From the NCBI GenBank assembly GCA_002783865.1, contig PFJE01000080.1, positions 1 through 45,472 of the forward strand: 45,472 nucleotides of DNA, in the 5' to 3' direction. This document shows positions 34,280-41,785 of this stretch, piece by piece; within the stretch, counting starts at the first letter, position 1, and each line of letters opens with the position of its first letter. Below the pieces are notes generated by a model. It saw nothing but the letters and a program-made list of their open reading frames with translations. It was not told the origin of the DNA and did not search any database. A program made the translations under genes and the position numbers. The DNA comes from Sphingomonadales bacterium CG_4_10_14_3_um_filter_58_15 (GTDB lineage Bacteria > Pseudomonadota > Alphaproteobacteria > Sphingomonadales > Sphingomonadaceae).

Positions 34280-35695
34280 TCAAGCCATGATCGCATATTT
34301 AGCGTCACCACTGCCGCGGCACATTTGTTTGGATACGCGAGTCTCTTCACCGTCGATAATCGCCACATCGGTGATGGTAAGGCATTTGCGGCCATTGGGC
34401 TCGGTGTTCAGCGCTGTCACGGTCGAAGATCCAGACACTCCGCCGCGTGTCGGGCTTTGCCAGTTCGCTACCGCACCGACTTTTTCCTGCTCGACAACGG
34501 CAATCGTGGCCTCGGCTGCTTTTTCCTGTTCATCCTCGCTCAACTTGCAGGCAATCTCCCCGACAAGAAGAGAACCTGCGGCACTGGCAATCAGCGTGCC
34601 GACGCTATCAAGCCCGGCCACTGACCCGACGACACCGCCGAAAATTCCACCAAGCAATCGACCGCGCCCTCTGGACTTCTTGCAGCCTTTATCGCCGCCC
34701 GCTTTCCCGGCTCCTTTTCCAGGCTTGCTACTGCTCTTTTCCACGTAGCTGAAACCATAATTGTCCGGGACCGGATAACCCCCACACCCGGTATTGTAGC
34801 AATATCTGTCGCTCAAATAATTGCGATCGTCATTATAGAGTTGTTCCGCGGCCCGATATATGGCCATATTTTTGCCGTCAGGGTTCGAGTTGGCGTGCTC
34901 CTCCATCATCTCTTTATAGAATCGGTCCCTGCTGGCGGCAGAATATTCCATCCGCCCCGCGACTTTCTCTGTATAGATCCGGGAAAGCTCGTCCTGATAT
35001 TCATTCATCCGTTTTCGATATTCGGTCAACACGCCGCTATAATATTCATCCAGCCGCGTCGTACATTCATTGATGTTTTTGGCTTTGTCGAGAGGATCGG
35101 GGAGAGACAGGTGATCTTCGCGGCAGTCGGGATAATCCCCCTGTACGAGCACCGGCATCGTCGGAAGTTGCGGCAAAGCCGGTTCGGTTTTGGCGGGCGG
35201 AACATAGGCCCGGTCCTCCGATACCTGAACAGCCGAATTTTCCGGATTGCCGACGCCATTTGGGCCTGGTGATTGCTGGGGACCGGAACCGAGGGACGCG
35301 CTCAACCCGTTTGCTGAGGTATTTCTGGGGTTCGGTTGCAATGGCAAAACACCATTATTCGGCTGAGGGCTTCCATAGGCCGAAGATGGCAATGCGACCG
35401 CCTGCGGGGGTGCCGAAGCGCCCGCTCGTTGCATGCGTTGTATTTGAATATTGCAATTCGGCTGACCCGGCAGCGAGCTATAGAGGCAATCGCTATAAGC
35501 GATACCAAGCTTGGTCAATCCGGTCTTCTTGGGATCGGATGGGTCAGAATGGCAATCGGAGCAGGAGATACCAGTGTTCGTCGCAATGGCGACATTGGCT
35601 TCCACTGGACTGGGAGATACCAACAACGCACCGATCGCGAATGCACCCATTGTTCCCACGGTGGTCACCGCAAGTGCTGCTTGAACCTTGCTCAA
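34280..35695 (-). CDS. Exported protein: CxxCH motif, Pro-rich linker, glycine-zipper and surface-antigen-like C-terminus
   Basis: I do not recognise this as a named family. A 471-residue exported protein with a signal peptide at about residues 1-34 (VSPSPVEAN). Residues 45-49 form a single CSDCH motif that could bind one c-type haem or, if unhaemed, a metal. Residues 70-170 are a low-complexity linker rich in Pro, Asn, Gly and Ser. Residues 190-310 are charged and probably helical. Residues 340-375 form a glycine zipper (GGIFGGVVGSVAGLDSVGTL), then a C-terminal domain resembling the 17-kDa surface-antigen/OMP16 group (WQSPTRGGVSGSSTVTAL and CLTITDVAI). The start is TTG 35695, because AGGAGG lies 5-6 nt before it; the GTG at 35713 has no ribosome binding site. 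Confidence 0.75.
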   Translation of the reverse strand: MSKVQAALAVTTVGTMGAFAIGALLVSPSPVEANVAIATNTGISCSDCHSDPSDPKKTGLTKLGIAYSDCLYSSLPGQPNCNIQIQRMQRAGASAPPQAVALPSSAYGSPQPNNGVLPLQPNPRNTSANGLSASLGSGPQQSPGPNGVGNPENSAVQVSEDRAYVPPAKTEPALPQLPTMPVLVQGDYPDCREDHLSLPDPLDKAKNINECTTRLDEYYSGVLTEYRKRMNEYQDELSRIYTEKVAGRMEYSAASRDRFYKEMMEEHANSNPDGKNMAIYRAAEQLYNDDRNYLSDRYCYNTGCGGYPVPDNYGFSYVEKSSSKPGKGAGKAGGDKGCKKSRGRGRLLGGIFGGVVGSVAGLDSVGTLIASAAGSLLVGEIACKLSEDEQEKAAEATIAVVEQEKVGAVANWQSPTRGGVSGSSTVTALNTEPNGRKCLTITDVAIIDGEETRVSKQMCRGSGDAKYAIMA

Positions 35696-36380
35696 ATATT
35701 CCTCCTGTTTCACGCCCTGATGAACCGAGAACCCCTACTCTAGCCGATAAAGTCAACCGAATACAATTTACTTCGATTTTACCTGACGTTACCAGCCAAT
35801 GATTCCGCTGGTAAGGCTATCGCGGCGTATTTTTGTCTGTTTATAGCCACGCATGACAGATGCTGTGATCTACGGCACGCAGACCCCTTACAGTTGCTTC
35901 GAACGGGCCGCGAACAACATGAGCCAGTAGAGAGCAGTGCGGGCTAGTGACAGGAAAAGGCGCGATCCCGGCAGTGCCACATTTGAGCACCGCGGCGGCG
36001 CTGCCTGCTGGGATTGGCCGGGACCATTGCACCGCTGTCAGGATCTAACCGGCAAAGGATTCTACCGGCACAGATTTCGCTCGATATTTCACCGACCCAT
36101 TGAAGACCGTTGGTGCCATGTGAACGCCCTATATGTCATCCGCTGATCTATATTCTTCCACATCGATCTCTCCGGCCATCCGGCGTCAGCCTTTGCCGCC
36201 TGCGCTGCCGGACTGCTCAAAAACAACCCGATCGCGAACGAACTGGCGATGAAACGTGCGGTTTCTGAAATCTTATTTTTCATAATAGCCCCGAATGATT
36301 GTTTAATTACATGGAGTTTGAACGATAGCTAAGTTTAAGCCAATGATTTTTGTGCAGCGCAGTATAACCAAAAGATATAC
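35696..36380. other. Long intergenic region with no confident gene
   Basis: 685 bp between two minus-strand genes. The only candidate gene is a short secreted-peptide ORF at 36089-36283, listed separately. A hairpin with arms TTACCAGC (35789-35796) and GCTGGTAA (35807-35814) lies upstream of the gene at 34280-35695, about 95 bp before its start. The rest shows no motif I can support and could be a decayed gene. Confidence 0.45.
36089..36283 (-). CDS. Possible short exported peptide or gene remnant
   Basis: A 64-residue ORF whose first 29 residues look like a genuine signal peptide: MKNKISETAR, then a hydrophobic core IASSFAIGLFLSS and an AAQA cleavage site. The remaining 35 residues (ADAGWPERSMWKNIDQRMTY and following) resemble nothing I know. 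A weak GGGG stands before ATG 36283. The credible signal peptide followed by a short, unfamiliar tail is compatible with either a small secreted peptide or the 5' remnant of a frameshifted exported protein. No continuation was found in the other two frames. Confidence 0.35.
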   Translation of the reverse strand: MKNKISETARFIASSFAIGLFLSSPAAQAAKADAGWPERSMWKNIDQRMTYRAFTWHQRSSMGR

Positions 36381-37364
36381 CTATCCCCAGAAACCGGGCT
36401 GCGGCGGAGCCATGGTCCCACCATTTTCCACGACACCGTTTTCCCGGTCTTCGCTCAGCAAAGTCGGCCCATCGAGATCGACAAAGGTGCAACGCTGCGC
36501 AATGATCAGGGCGGGTGCTATGGAAAGCGAGCTGGAGACCATGCATCCCATCATCAAGCCCAGTCCCTCGCGCTCCGCCGCCTCGAGCATTTCAAGCGCG
36601 GTCGTGAGGCCGCCGGTTTTGTCGAGCTTGATATTCACGTAGTCGTATCGCAGCGCCAACTGGCCAAGATTGTCGGTAACATGGCCAGACTCGTCAGCGG
36701 CGAGTGGAATAAGCGACTCGAAACCCTCCAGGTCCGCATCATTCTCGGCTGGCAAAGGTTGCTCAAGCAAATCAACGCGAAGATCGACGAGCTGCCGCTG
36801 CCATGATCCGAGCTGTTCTATTGACCAGCTTTCGTTTGGGTCGACGATCATACGAGGGTTTGGCGCGACTTTCCGCACAGCGCGCAAGGCAGCGATAGGA
36901 TCGGAAGCATCGACCTTCACTTTCAGCAAAGGCACGTCTCGCAATTGCTGCGCAGCCGCTGCCATATTCTCGGGTGTGTCGAGACTGATCGTAAGGGCCG
37001 TATCTACCGGCTTGAGTTTTTCCCAGCCGATTCGATCCACCACCGATACGCCCGTCTGCTTCGCTTCCAGATCCCAGAGCGCACAATCGATGGCGTTTCG
37101 CGCAGCACCCGGTGACATAATCTCGATCAGCCGCTGCCGATCGGCACCCGCTTCGATATCCGCGCGAACCGCCTGAATTTGAGCCAGGACGCTCTCTATC
37201 GTTTCGTTATAACGGGCGTAAGGCACGCTTTCACCGCGCCCGATATTCTCGCCGTCGCGCACTTCCACGAAGATCGTGTCAGCGACCGTCTTGGTTCCGC
37301 GCGAAATCCGAAAAGGCCGCTTCAGACGGAAAGGGACGTGGGTGGCCGAGAGATGGCGAAGCAT
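36381..37364 (-). CDS. dgcA: N-acetyl-D-glutamate racemase DgcA (enolase superfamily, dipeptide-epimerase-like)
   Basis: A 327-residue mandelate racemase/muconate lactonising enzyme relative. Catalytic lysines are Lys148/Lys150 (LLKVKVD) and Lys246 (VNIKLDKTGG). Metal ligands are Asp175 (IVDPNESW), Glu201 (LLEQPLP) and Asp224 (LAADESGH). By fold alone it could be an L-Ala-D/L-Glu epimerase. The adjacent DUF1611 gene makes the D-glutamate pathway enzyme DgcA more likely: it would turn N-acetyl-D-glutamate into the L form. The start overlaps the dgcN end by 43 bp, which implies coupling. The N-terminal PFRLKRPFRISRG is the family's usual beginning. Confidence 0.88.
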   Translation of the reverse strand: MLRHLSATHVPFRLKRPFRISRGTKTVADTIFVEVRDGENIGRGESVPYARYNETIESVLAQIQAVRADIEAGADRQRLIEIMSPGAARNAIDCALWDLEAKQTGVSVVDRIGWEKLKPVDTALTISLDTPENMAAAAQQLRDVPLLKVKVDASDPIAALRAVRKVAPNPRMIVDPNESWSIEQLGSWQRQLVDLRVDLLEQPLPAENDADLEGFESLIPLAADESGHVTDNLGQLALRYDYVNIKLDKTGGLTTALEMLEAAEREGLGLMMGCMVSSSLSIAPALIIAQRCTFVDLDGPTLLSEDRENGVVENGGTMAPPQPGFWG

Positions 37365-38359
37365 TGTTCAATCCTCTCAATTATGAGTTCAGCGCCTTGT
37401 GCATAGGGGTCAACGCAAGGCAGTCCGGTTGTTTCCGCAATTTGGTCACACACAGCGCGAGCTTCCTTTTCCGCCAGCATCGAGGTGTTGACCGCCACAC
37501 CCACCGCTACCACGTCCGGGCTGGTCAGACGCGCCTGCTCCAGATTGGCCGCGATAGTCCGCTCAAGCGAAGGCATCGGATAGTGCGGAAGTCCGCGCAT
37601 ATGCGGCCGCGTTGGTTCATGACAGATAACGATCGCACTCGGCTGAGCGCCATGCAGAAGCCCTGTCGATACGCCGGCGAAAGACGGGTGGAAAAGCGAC
37701 CCCTGCCCTTCGATCAAATCCCATCCCCCGTCGGTTCTTGCTGGTGCGAGTTGCTCTATCGCGCCGGAAATAAAATCGGCGATAACCGCGTCGACCGGCA
37801 CGCCAGATCCGGCGATCATTATGCCGGTCTGCCCGGTGGCACGAAAGTCTGCGAAGTAACCGCGCGCCTGCATCGCTTGTTCGATACAAAGCGTCGCCAC
37901 CATCTTCCCAACCGAGCAGTCGGTGCCGACGGTAAGCAGACGCAGTCCCTGGCGCGGCAATCCGTTTCCGACCTTCAACTTTGCAGCAGGATCGCGCACG
38001 TCGATCAACATGCGTCCCTTCTGCGCGGCCAGTTCAGCAAGTTTGGGAATATCGCGCAATCGGTTGTGTAATCCAGATGCAATGTCCAGCCCGGCATTCA
38101 GCGCCGCTTCTGCATCTGCTATAAGCTCGTCCGTGAGCAGGCCGCCGGCACTTGCGACCCCAAGGATGAGCGTCCTGGCCCCGGCCTGCACCGCTTGCGA
38201 GAAGCCCATTTGCGGTAAGCCAAGGGTCAGAGTGCTTCCTTCATGGACGAATTCCCCAACGCAATCATCAGGGCGAAACATCGCGATCCCGCGGGAGGTT
38301 TTGATCGACAAAGGATCTGATGTGGATCCTAGATATAGTAAATATGGAGTTTGTATCAT
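37322..38359 (-). CDS. dgcN: D-glutamate N-acetyltransferase DgcN (DUF1611 family)
   Basis: A 345-residue DUF1611 protein. It has an N-terminal Rossmann-like domain (TLILGVASAGGLL, then GLDIASGLHNRLRDIPKL) and a P-loop-like C-terminal domain (LLTVGTDCSVGKMVATL, about residues 142-158; DLIEGQGSLFHPSFAGVS; VVAVGVAVNTSML). The family is known from marine bacteria as DgcN, which acetylates D-glutamate before DgcA racemises it to N-acetyl-L-glutamate. The gene pair here matches that arrangement. Start is ATG 38359; no strong ribosome binding site precedes it. No adjacent regulator such as DgcR is visible. Confidence 0.88.
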   Translation of the reverse strand: MIQTPYLLYLGSTSDPLSIKTSRGIAMFRPDDCVGEFVHEGSTLTLGLPQMGFSQAVQAGARTLILGVASAGGLLTDELIADAEAALNAGLDIASGLHNRLRDIPKLAELAAQKGRMLIDVRDPAAKLKVGNGLPRQGLRLLTVGTDCSVGKMVATLCIEQAMQARGYFADFRATGQTGIMIAGSGVPVDAVIADFISGAIEQLAPARTDGGWDLIEGQGSLFHPSFAGVSTGLLHGAQPSAIVICHEPTRPHMRGLPHYPMPSLERTIAANLEQARLTSPDVVAVGVAVNTSMLAEKEARAVCDQIAETTGLPCVDPYAQGAELIIERIEQCFAISRPPTSLSV

Positions 38360-38666
38360 AGCGCCGACCGTTGTTAGAGTTCGACCCTTGGTAGGCGATT
38401 GAGCTCCAGCGGCAATATCATATGCAGCACGAAAGGTATAACCTCACATTATAGGTGACAGGGCCACACCGATCCCAAGCTCGCTCTTTCATTCGCGAAT
38501 GAATATACCCGTTTTCACCACCAGCGCCTGTCCGGCCTTAGTTTTGCTTGGCAATAGAACTGTTGTGCGGAACCGCCTGACCATCAACCTCTCACGAAGG
38601 TGGCCGCGCATGCATTTCAAACCGGTATACTCCGGTATATTCGCAGCAACGCGCAATCGGGAATGT
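38360..38666. other. Intergenic region between dgcN and tRNA-Met
   Basis: 307 bp. It contains a perfect 16-bp palindrome, TTCATTCGCGAATGAA, at 38488-38503, and a tandem repeat, CCGGTATA, twice with 10-bp spacing (38622-38629 and 38632-38639), close to the 3' end of the tRNA. Both are operator-like. dgcN is transcribed away from here, so the palindrome, 129 bp upstream of its start, could belong to its regulation. The minus-strand open frame across the tRNA is not a gene. Confidence 0.5.
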
Positions 38667-38743
38667 TGGTAGCGGAGGAGGGACTCGAACCCCCGACACA
38701 TGGATTATGATTCCACTGCTCTAACCACCTGAGCTACTCCGCC
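38667..38743 (-). tRNA. tRNA-Met (anticodon CAT)
   Basis: A 77-nt cloverleaf on the minus strand, with the 3' CCA encoded. The acceptor stem is GGCGGAG paired with CTCCGCT (one terminal G-U). The D-arm begins GCTCAGGTGG, and the T-arm carries GGTTCGAGTCC. The anticodon loop reads ATCATAA with CAT at positions 34-36, and the anticodon stem GTGGA/TCCAT closes it. The sequence looks like the elongator methionine tRNA, not initiator (no C1-A72-type mismatch, no GGG/CCC stem) and not Ile2. It reads towards dgcN. Confidence 0.95.
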
Positions 38744-38794
38744 ATCGGGTCCGGGCGACTGTCACAATCGCCGCGAAACTCTCCGGATCGCGGC

Positions 38795-38823
38795 GCTATA
38801 GTCATAGCATTGTTTCCGGTCAA
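38795..38823 (-). promoter_or_regulatory. Predicted sigma-70-type promoter of tRNA-Met
   Basis: On the minus strand TTGACC (38818-38823) and TATAGC (38795-38800) are separated by exactly 17 bp, a good housekeeping promoter. It lies about 50 bp upstream of the mature tRNA 5' end. Between the -10 box and the tRNA an inverted repeat (arms at 38769-38776 and 38788-38795) could form an 8-bp hairpin in the leader. Confidence 0.7.
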
Positions 38824-38918
38824 CAAGCGGAATGGAGAAATGCGCTAAAACTTGCACGGCCAATGCGATCCGCGCTAACAGCCCTGTCTACGCCGATAAG
38901 TGGCACCAAGGGGCAAAT

Positions 38919-40154
38919 ATGAACGCATTTTATGACATTTTGATTGTTGGCGCTGGTCACGCGGGCGCGCAAGCGGCGATAGCGCTGCGTCAGAAGAAGT
39001 TTGAAGGGTCGATCGGTCTGTTGGGGAATGAGAAATATCCGCCCTATGAACGTCCACCTTTGTCGAAGGAATATCTTGCGGGTGAAAAACCGTTTGAACG
39101 GATATTGCTGCGACCCGAGAGCTTCTGGGGCGAACGCGAAATTGACTTGTTAACCGGCCGCCGAGTGTCGAAGCTCGATCCGATCGGCAAGACCGTTACT
39201 TTGGCATCCGACGATGAAATTGGCTATGGCAAGCTGATATGGGCAACCGGTGGTTCTCCGCGCATGCTCGACTGTCCGGGAAGCCAGGCGCGTAACATTC
39301 ACGCCGTTCGGTCTCGCGCTGACGTCGACAAGATCATGGCTGCTTTGCCTGGTGTCGAAAAGGTTGTTGTTGTTGGCGGCGGTTATATCGGGCTGGAAGC
39401 CGCCGCGGTGCTGACCAAATTGGGCAAGCAGATAACGATAGTCGAATCTCTCGACCGGGTTTTGTCCCGTGTCGCTGGCGAAACCCTGTCCCGCTTTTTT
39501 GAAGCCGAGCACCGCAGCCATGGTGTCACCATAGAGCTGGAAGCTACCGTTGCCGGTTTTGAAACCGGCGAGGATGGCATCGCCACCGCCGTTACGCTGG
39601 CCGATGGACGCACCCTGGAGGCAGATATGTTCGTGGTCGGGATCGGCATCATCCCGGAAACCGGCCCGCTGGTTGCGGCTGGAGCAGCGACTGGCAATGG
39701 CGTCGACGTCGATCAGCATTGCCGCACCAGTCTCGAAGATGTCTATGCGATCGGCGATTGCGCCGCGCACAGCAATATCTATGCCGATGGCGCCATGATC
39801 CGGCTCGAATCGGTACAGAATGCCAATGACCAGGCGAAAGTCGCGGCGCTCGATATCCTCGGCGAAGAAGCCGAATATGATGCGGTGCCATGGTTCTGGT
39901 CGAACCAATATGATCTGAAGCTGCAAACCGTCGGCCTTTCAACCGGCCACGACAGCTATGTCGTGCGCGGAGACCCGGCCTCGCGCAAATTCTCGGTAAT
40001 CTATTATCGCGACGGCAAGGTCGTCGCCCTTGATTGCGTCAACGCGACCAAAGATTATGTGCAGGGCCGCAAAGCCGTCGTGGAGGGATTGAATCTCGAC
40101 AAGGACGAACTCGTCAACACGGAGATTCCGATCAAGGAAGTCGGAGTTCGCTAG
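38919..40154 (+). CDS. FAD-dependent ferredoxin/rubredoxin reductase-like oxidoreductase
   Basis: A 411-residue flavoprotein of the putidaredoxin/ferredoxin reductase type, which passes electrons from NAD(P)H to a small iron-sulphur protein. N-terminal FAD motif DILIVGAGHAGAQAAIALR; ERPPLSKEYLAGEK is typical of the family. NAD motif VVVVGGGYIGLEAAAVLTKLG (about residues 147-167); second FAD motif VYAIGDCAAH. The C-terminal reductase domain includes PWFWSNQYDLKLQ. ATG 38919 is preferred because AGGGG lies about 6 nt before it; the frame extends further upstream without a better start. No ferredoxin, P450 or dioxygenase gene is adjacent, so its partner is unknown. Confidence 0.92.
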   Translation: MNAFYDILIVGAGHAGAQAAIALRQKKFEGSIGLLGNEKYPPYERPPLSKEYLAGEKPFERILLRPESFWGEREIDLLTGRRVSKLDPIGKTVTLASDDEIGYGKLIWATGGSPRMLDCPGSQARNIHAVRSRADVDKIMAALPGVEKVVVVGGGYIGLEAAAVLTKLGKQITIVESLDRVLSRVAGETLSRFFEAEHRSHGVTIELEATVAGFETGEDGIATAVTLADGRTLEADMFVVGIGIIPETGPLVAAGAATGNGVDVDQHCRTSLEDVYAIGDCAAHSNIYADGAMIRLESVQNANDQAKVAALDILGEEAEYDAVPWFWSNQYDLKLQTVGLSTGHDSYVVRGDPASRKFSVIYYRDGKVVALDCVNATKDYVQGRKAVVEGLNLDKDELVNTEIPIKEVGVR

Positions 40155-40240
40155 CGGCTGTTTCAGCAAGCCAGAAACGTGGGTACGGCGGCAATCCAGA
40201 GCGGACGTACGTGATCTTCACTATAAGCGCATTCCCATTT

Positions 40241-40419
40241 CCCTTCTCCCGTGAGGGGGAAGGATACAGAGCCTTATGACCCCGGACTTGGTCCGGGGGA
40301 ATTAGGCGCCGTTGGATGAGGATGTTCTGCCCTCTGAAGCGCAGTACACCCTCATCCAGCTACGACTAGGCAGACAAGCTGCCAAATCTGCGCATCCTTC
40401 TCCCTCACGGGAGAAGGAT
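40241..40419. repeat. Cluster of intergenic hairpin repeats
   Basis: Four inverted repeats in 180 bp, between a plus-strand and a minus-strand gene. (1) CCCTTCTCCC-GTGA-GGGGGAAGG at 40241-40263. (2) CCCCGGAC-TTG-GTCCGGGG at 40280-40298, a type I know as widespread in alphaproteobacteria. (3) GGATGAGG (40314-40321) with CCTCATCC (40350-40357). (4) ATCCTTCTCCC-TCAC-GGGAGAAGGAT at 40394-40419, an 11-bp perfect stem. Elements 1 and 4 are inverted copies of each other and flank 2 and 3, so the whole looks like a composite REP-type element. It could also stop both convergent transcripts. Confidence 0.8.
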
Positions 40420-40473
40420 GATTGGGGCCCTGCCTTTCAGGAGTTCCTGGTTTCTGGTTCACTGCAACAGCGT

Positions 40474-40992
40474 CTAGCACCCCCGAAAAGGCCATGTGCC
40501 GATATCCTGCCATGGGCCATCTATATAATAATGCAGCCCGATCCCGTGAATCGCGAAGGGACGGGGCTCGAATTCGGCGGACAGTTCGTCGAAAAGGCGC
40601 TTGGCATCTTTCGGGATCACCTTGTTCTGGACAGTGATATGCAGCCGGGGGGTTTGCTGATCCTGCGCCACCAGCAAGCCCGCAAACCGGTCGGCCAGTT
40701 CCATCCGCAAAGCCAGCAAATCCGGCGCATGCAGCTGATAGGCGACACCGCGCCTGAGATGAATCAAACCCGAGAGCTTTGCTTCAGGCTTTGGCAAGCT
40801 GCTGGTCAGAGCGACAACCGCAGCCTTGATTTCATCCAGTGCCTGCGGCGGCAGATGGTGAAACAGCGTAATATGGGCGCTGATCAGGTTCCGCTCCGGC
40901 GGAAAATAGCGCCGGCGTAGACGGTCGGCCCAGGCAAAATCCGCCTTGCCCATTTGCGCCGTCATGATGATGGGTTTGTTGCGGCGCTCCAT
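40474..40992 (-). CDS. 2H phosphoesterase / 2'-5' RNA ligase-like protein
   Basis: A 172-residue protein of the 2H phosphoesterase superfamily (ThpR/LigT-like), which as a family acts on 2',3'-cyclic phosphate ends of RNA or on 2'-5' bonds. The two catalytic HxT motifs are HITLF (about residue 40) and HITVQ (about residue 118), in the expected spacing. The N-terminal ADRLRRRYFPPERNLISAH and the final IGLHYYIDGPWQDIGTWPF are typical of the shorter proteobacterial relatives. Natural substrate unknown. Start ATG 40992. Confidence 0.85.
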   Translation of the reverse strand: MERRNKPIIMTAQMGKADFAWADRLRRRYFPPERNLISAHITLFHHLPPQALDEIKAAVVALTSSLPKPEAKLSGLIHLRRGVAYQLHAPDLLALRMELADRFAGLLVAQDQQTPRLHITVQNKVIPKDAKRLFDELSAEFEPRPFAIHGIGLHYYIDGPWQDIGTWPFRGC

Positions 40993-41017
40993 GATCCCGA
41001 TCTATCACACAATATAA

Positions 41018-41045
41018 AACCGCGAGCAATTTCTTGCTCGCGGTT
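41018..41045 (-). terminator. Rho-independent terminator of the peroxiredoxin gene
   Basis: A perfect 12-bp stem, AACCGCGAGCAA (41018-41029) and TTGCTCGCGGTT (41034-41045), with a 4-nt loop, lies 22 bp after the peroxiredoxin stop on the minus strand. The strand continues TTTTATATT, a short T-rich tail. The next gene on that strand begins at 40992, just after it. Confidence 0.85.
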
Positions 41046-41067
41046 CCATTCGGGGGACGAAATTTGA

Positions 41068-41619
41068 CTAGGCGGCCTTGCGTTCCGCTTCGTCGTTGTC
41101 GAGCCAGTTCAGAAGCTTTTCCGGGGTCGATTCGACGTAGGGATCGTTGTCGACACCTTCGTCATTAATGCCTGGCTCTTCAAACCACGCGCTGACCACA
41201 CCGTCGTCGGCGATCATCGAATAGCGCCAGCTGCGATCACCGAAACCAAGATGGTTTTTCTTGATCAGCATGCCCATACGGCGGGTAAAATCACCCGATC
41301 CATCGGGAAGCAGCTTGATCTTTTCCAGACCCAGGTTCTTGCCCCACTGGTACATCACGAACGCGTCATTGACGGAGATGCAATAGACCTCATCGACGCC
41401 GCGCGCCTTGAACTCGTCATAGAGGCGTTCAAAAGCCGGGCACTGCTCGTTGGAACAGGTCGGGGTGAAGGCGCCCGGAAGCGAGAAAACAGCGATCCGC
41501 TTGCCAGCGAACAGATCCTTGGTGTTCACATCCTGCCAGCGGAACGGGTTTTCGCCGTCCACAGCTGCGTCACGAACGCGGGTTTTCAGGGTAACTTGGG
41601 GGATATTTCTACCGATCAT
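41068..41619 (-). CDS. Peroxiredoxin of the Prx5 (AhpE/TSA-like) group
   Basis: A 183-residue thiol peroxidase. The peroxidatic cysteine is in FSLPGAFTPTCSNEQCPAF; a second Cys, five residues later, could be a resolving one. Further family motifs are VYCISVNDAFVMYQW and the late LLPDGSGDFTRRMGM. The fold and size fit the Prx5 type, which reduces hydroperoxides with thioredoxin or glutathione; trxB is encoded at 29558-30523 but not linked. The frame is open to a TTG at 41640. ATG 41619 is chosen because GGAG lies 8-9 nt before it. Confidence 0.95.
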   Translation of the reverse strand: MIGRNIPQVTLKTRVRDAAVDGENPFRWQDVNTKDLFAGKRIAVFSLPGAFTPTCSNEQCPAFERLYDEFKARGVDEVYCISVNDAFVMYQWGKNLGLEKIKLLPDGSGDFTRRMGMLIKKNHLGFGDRSWRYSMIADDGVVSAWFEEPGINDEGVDNDPYVESTPEKLLNWLDNDEAERKAA

Positions 41620-41785
41620 TATTGACTCCATTTGTTTCAATGGTGGCCAGCTAGCATCGATTCTATTATCGGTTAAATTGATTTAATTAACCGCTGTGAT
41701 TTACATAATCACTCACTTGCCCGGTTTGACTTGAAAGCCTCCCCGCAAGAGGCCAGAATGAGATGTATCTAGGGGATGGAGATCA

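Noticed and set aside
38489-38701. 70-codon minus-strand frame starting inside tRNA-Met
   Set aside because: Its N-terminus (MCRGFESLLRYQ) is simply the tRNA 3' half translated, a known annotation artefact.
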